The notes under the pieces are model-generated. The model was not told where the DNA came from. It was given only the letters and a program-made list of their open reading frames with translations, and ran no database searches. 41,155 bases of DNA from an uncultured Campylobacter sp. (GTDB lineage Bacteria; Campylobacterota; Campylobacteria; Campylobacterales; Campylobacteraceae), in the NCBI GenBank assembly GCA_900772495.1, contig CAAHEJ010000011.1:1-41155 (forward strand). The letters run 5' to 3'. How positions within the stretch are numbered: the first letter of the stretch is position 1; each line of letters begins with the position of its first letter. A program made the translations under genes and the position numbers. Of the stretch, positions 39,210 to 41,155 are shown piece by piece.

Positions 39210-40291
39210 GAATTTTAGCTTTTATCGCACTTTGTGCGGGTTTGATGCTGGGCGTTGAACGCCCTAAATTTGAGGACTTTGCGGCGTGTTATGCTCGCAA
39301 CAAAGCTAGCGTTATGGTGTATGAGGGAATGGACGCTTTCGTGCTGAGCGACAACCTGCTTGCGGTGCTGAAAACTCCAAACCAAAAGCTCAACCGCTAT
39401 GTCAAATACGACCCTTTTTTGAATTTATACCTTGTAAGGACTGATTTTAGCTTGTTTCCGCCTGTTACTTATGATGAGCAAAACCTTACGCGCAACGATT
39501 GGGTAGGCATTATCGACCCGCAACAGCCTTATATAGGACATTTAAAATACCTAGCTCAAAACATAAACGAGCGCGACCAGCTTGACTTTCGCACTAAGGT
39601 AGGACAGCTTGACACCACGTGCTGCTCTATGCTTGGCATAGCTTTGGGGGACGGCTCGTTCATCGGCAACCGCTATTTAAAGCACTTTGCGAAGTATAAT
39701 GATGTGTATTGGGGCGATATAGGCGTAGATTTTGTGATGAGAGATAACAAAATTTATGTTGAAAGCGTGCGAAACAACGGCAAATTCCTAATCAACGATG
39801 AAGTAGTCAGTGTCGATGGCGTGAGCGCAAAGGATTTGCGAAAGCTCAACGAAACCATACTTTTTAGCGACCGCGGCGCTACGCTATACTTTGTCGTCTT
39901 GCGCGATAATAGAGACTTAAATATCAGCACAAATGTCTTTGCAAAGGATTTGAGTAAATTTAACCTCCCAAACGCAACCATACCAAAACCAAAACCAAAA
40001 AACACAGCATTTACAAGTCCTTTGGGCTTAACAATAAGCCCGAATTTAGTTGTAACGAGGGTTCAAGCTGGCTCAAAAGCCGCAAATGCTGGCTTTAAAG
40101 TGGGCGATAAAATCATTCGTATCAACAATCAAGTGATGAGAAATCTCCAAAGCGTGAGAAGCGTTTTTGCTAACCAAGACTTTTTTAGGATACTTGTCGA
40201 GCGTAAAGCAAAAAATTTGCCGACTCAAAAAAGACAAAATTATGTCAGGGGAGATGAAATCTTTCAGTTTTTCATAAGGCTGAGTAAGTGA
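39206..40291 (+). CDS. Periplasmic PDZ-domain protein
   Basis: The 361-residue protein has a signal peptide (MRILAFIALCAGLMLGVERP). A middle region includes DTTCCSMLGIALGDGSFIGN and a PDZ-like fold around VDFVMRDNKIYVESVRNNGK. A second PDZ-like domain reads LGLTISPNLVVTRVQAGSKA, then GFKVGDKIIRINNQVMRNL. No protease motif was found. C. jejuni has a homologue between the YbaB gene and ispA. The function is unknown; PDZ domains usually bind C-termini of other proteins. It overlaps ybaB (ATGA) at its start and ispA (GTGA) at its end. Confidence 0.8.
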   Translation: MRILAFIALCAGLMLGVERPKFEDFAACYARNKASVMVYEGMDAFVLSDNLLAVLKTPNQKLNRYVKYDPFLNLYLVRTDFSLFPPVTYDEQNLTRNDWVGIIDPQQPYIGHLKYLAQNINERDQLDFRTKVGQLDTTCCSMLGIALGDGSFIGNRYLKHFAKYNDVYWGDIGVDFVMRDNKIYVESVRNNGKFLINDEVVSVDGVSAKDLRKLNETILFSDRGATLYFVVLRDNRDLNISTNVFAKDLSKFNLPNATIPKPKPKNTAFTSPLGLTISPNLVVTRVQAGSKAANAGFKVGDKIIRINNQVMRNLQSVRSVFANQDFFRILVERKAKNLPTQKRQNYVRGDEIFQFFIRLSK

Positions 40292-41133
40292 GCGTTTTGA
40301 CGCGTTTTGAGGGCTTTTTAAAGGCAAATTTGCCAAGCATTCAAAGCTTTCACCCCTTTTTTAACGAAGCCTTGTCAAGTATGCTTGTAGCGGGTGGCAA
40401 ACACTTTCGCGCCCAGCTTTTGCTTGGCATAGTGGAAAAAAAAGCCCCAACTTTGCTTGAAAAGGCGATGAGTGCGGCTTTGGCGGTTGAGTTTATCCAC
40501 ACTTACTCGCTCATACACGATGATTTGCCCGCTATGGACAATGCGCCTTTGCGCCGTGGCAAACCTACCTTACACAAGGCTTATGATGAAACCACAGCGA
40601 TTTTAGTGGGCGATGCGCTCAACACCGAAGCCTTTTTACTCTTGTCAAATGCTGAATTTAGCGACACTATCAAAATAAAGCTCATCAAAACCTTATCATA
40701 CAATGCGGGCATAAATGGAATGATTATAGGACAGGCGATTGATTGCTTTTTTGAGGACAAAAGGCTTGATTTAAGGCAGCTTGAATTCTTGCACATCCAC
40801 AAAACCGCCCGTTTAATCGCTGCTGCGCTTAAAATGGGCTGTGAAATTTGCGAATTTGACGAGAAAAAAACGGCTCAAATTTATGAATTTGGCTTAAAAT
40901 TAGGACTTGTCTTTCAAATCAATGATGATATCATCGATGCCACAGGCGATGAAGCAAATTCAGGCAAGCCCACAAAGGCAGATACGCACAAAAATTCCTT
41001 TGTGAATTTACTCACACTTGCAGGGGCGCAAAAGGCAAAGGCTGATTTGCTCGAAATTTGTGAGAGTTTGCTTTTGAATTTAGATGAAAATTTAGCCCCT
41101 TATCTTAAAAATTTGATGAAAAAATACCTTTAA
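40288..41133 (+). CDS. ispA: Farnesyl/geranyl diphosphate synthase
   Basis: The 281-residue prenyltransferase condenses isopentenyl diphosphate with allylic diphosphates to supply farnesyl diphosphate for undecaprenyl and quinone synthesis. The first Asp-rich motif is in EFIHTYSLIHDDLPAMDNAP, with GGKHFRAQLLLG and LRRGKPTLHKAY around it. The second is FQINDDIIDATGD with NSGKPTKADTHKNSFVNLLT. The motif reads AMDNA rather than the more common AMDDD, but the metal-binding Asps are kept. It starts with GTG overlapping the upstream stop codon. Placement after ybaB and the PDZ gene is as in C. jejuni. Confidence 0.95.
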   Translation: MSVLTRFEGFLKANLPSIQSFHPFFNEALSSMLVAGGKHFRAQLLLGIVEKKAPTLLEKAMSAALAVEFIHTYSLIHDDLPAMDNAPLRRGKPTLHKAYDETTAILVGDALNTEAFLLLSNAEFSDTIKIKLIKTLSYNAGINGMIIGQAIDCFFEDKRLDLRQLEFLHIHKTARLIAAALKMGCEICEFDEKKTAQIYEFGLKLGLVFQINDDIIDATGDEANSGKPTKADTHKNSFVNLLTLAGAQKAKADLLEICESLLLNLDENLAPYLKNLMKKYL

Positions 41134-41145
41134 AAAGGACAAAAG

Positions 41146-41155
41146 ATGAATTTAA
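41146..41155 (+). CDS. Start of next gene, cut by window end (perhaps transketolase)
   Basis: An ATG at 41146 lies 7 bases after AAAAAGGA and 12 bases after the ispA stop, and encodes Met-Asn-Leu before the window ends. In C. jejuni the gene after ispA is tkt; the identity here is inferred only from that order. Confidence 0.4.

Overview
The window comes from a Campylobacter chromosome (Campylobacterota), but probably not C. jejuni itself. The protein families and local gene orders match blocks known from C. jejuni: tal-serB-cheW-cheA-cheV-(metallophosphoesterase)-greA-lpxB; surE-tcdA; radical SAM-kgtP-mutY-SIMPL; UPF0323 lipoprotein, GspS-like, 2-hydroxyacid dehydrogenase, yajQ; and murE-ybaB-PDZ-ispA. 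The blocks are joined differently from C. jejuni, and several proteins carry extra low-complexity linkers. A ten-G tract inside a Type IIG restriction gene is a typical Campylobacter phase-variation switch. The species cannot be named from this sequence alone.

Layout. Bases 1-11853 are housekeeping genes on the minus strand: ilvD (3' end outside the window), rplY-pth-lptG, then a long operon-like run from lpxB through greA, a LpxH/LpxJ-like phosphoesterase, cheV, cheA and cheW to serB and tal. Bases 11870-17825 form an AT-rich acquired block: a RhuM-like remnant, a GHKL ATPase-nuclease fusion and a large Type IIG restriction-modification (RM) enzyme. It abuts a modD gene that has lost its 3' quarter. 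Bases 18538-20000 are surE and tcdA. Bases 19993-25212 are a second defence block: a phase-variable Type IIG enzyme (currently out of frame at G10), a 58-residue one-helix membrane protein, an AbiTii-like protein and a toxin-antitoxin pair. Bases 25219-29510 hold radical SAM, kgtP, mutY and a SIMPL-like protein. Bases 29571-36979 mix lipoproteins, a Sel1 protein, small unknowns, GspS-like, dehydrogenase, yajQ, a XRE regulator and a tandem TM2 pair, with two copies of a REP/MITE-like repeat. Bases 36980-41155 are a tightly overlapping operon (unknown protein, murE, ybaB, PDZ protein, ispA, start of the next gene).

The strongest candidate for something undescribed is the pair at 23669-24528. 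The N-terminus of the small membrane protein and the C-terminus of the AbiTii-like protein share a 17-residue Gly/Asn/Ser motif (9 identities). This is the arrangement expected of a homotypic amyloid or beta-solenoid signalling motif linking a sensor to a membrane effector. The genes are translationally coupled downstream of the phase-variable RM gene. A second unusual signal is RAATTY (AATT-core) hexamers packed into intergenic gaps and into poorly conserved protein linkers. The clearest case is a 12-bp-periodic array that makes up a roughly 100-residue insertion in LpxB. RAATTY is the methylated site reported to license DNA uptake in C. jejuni.
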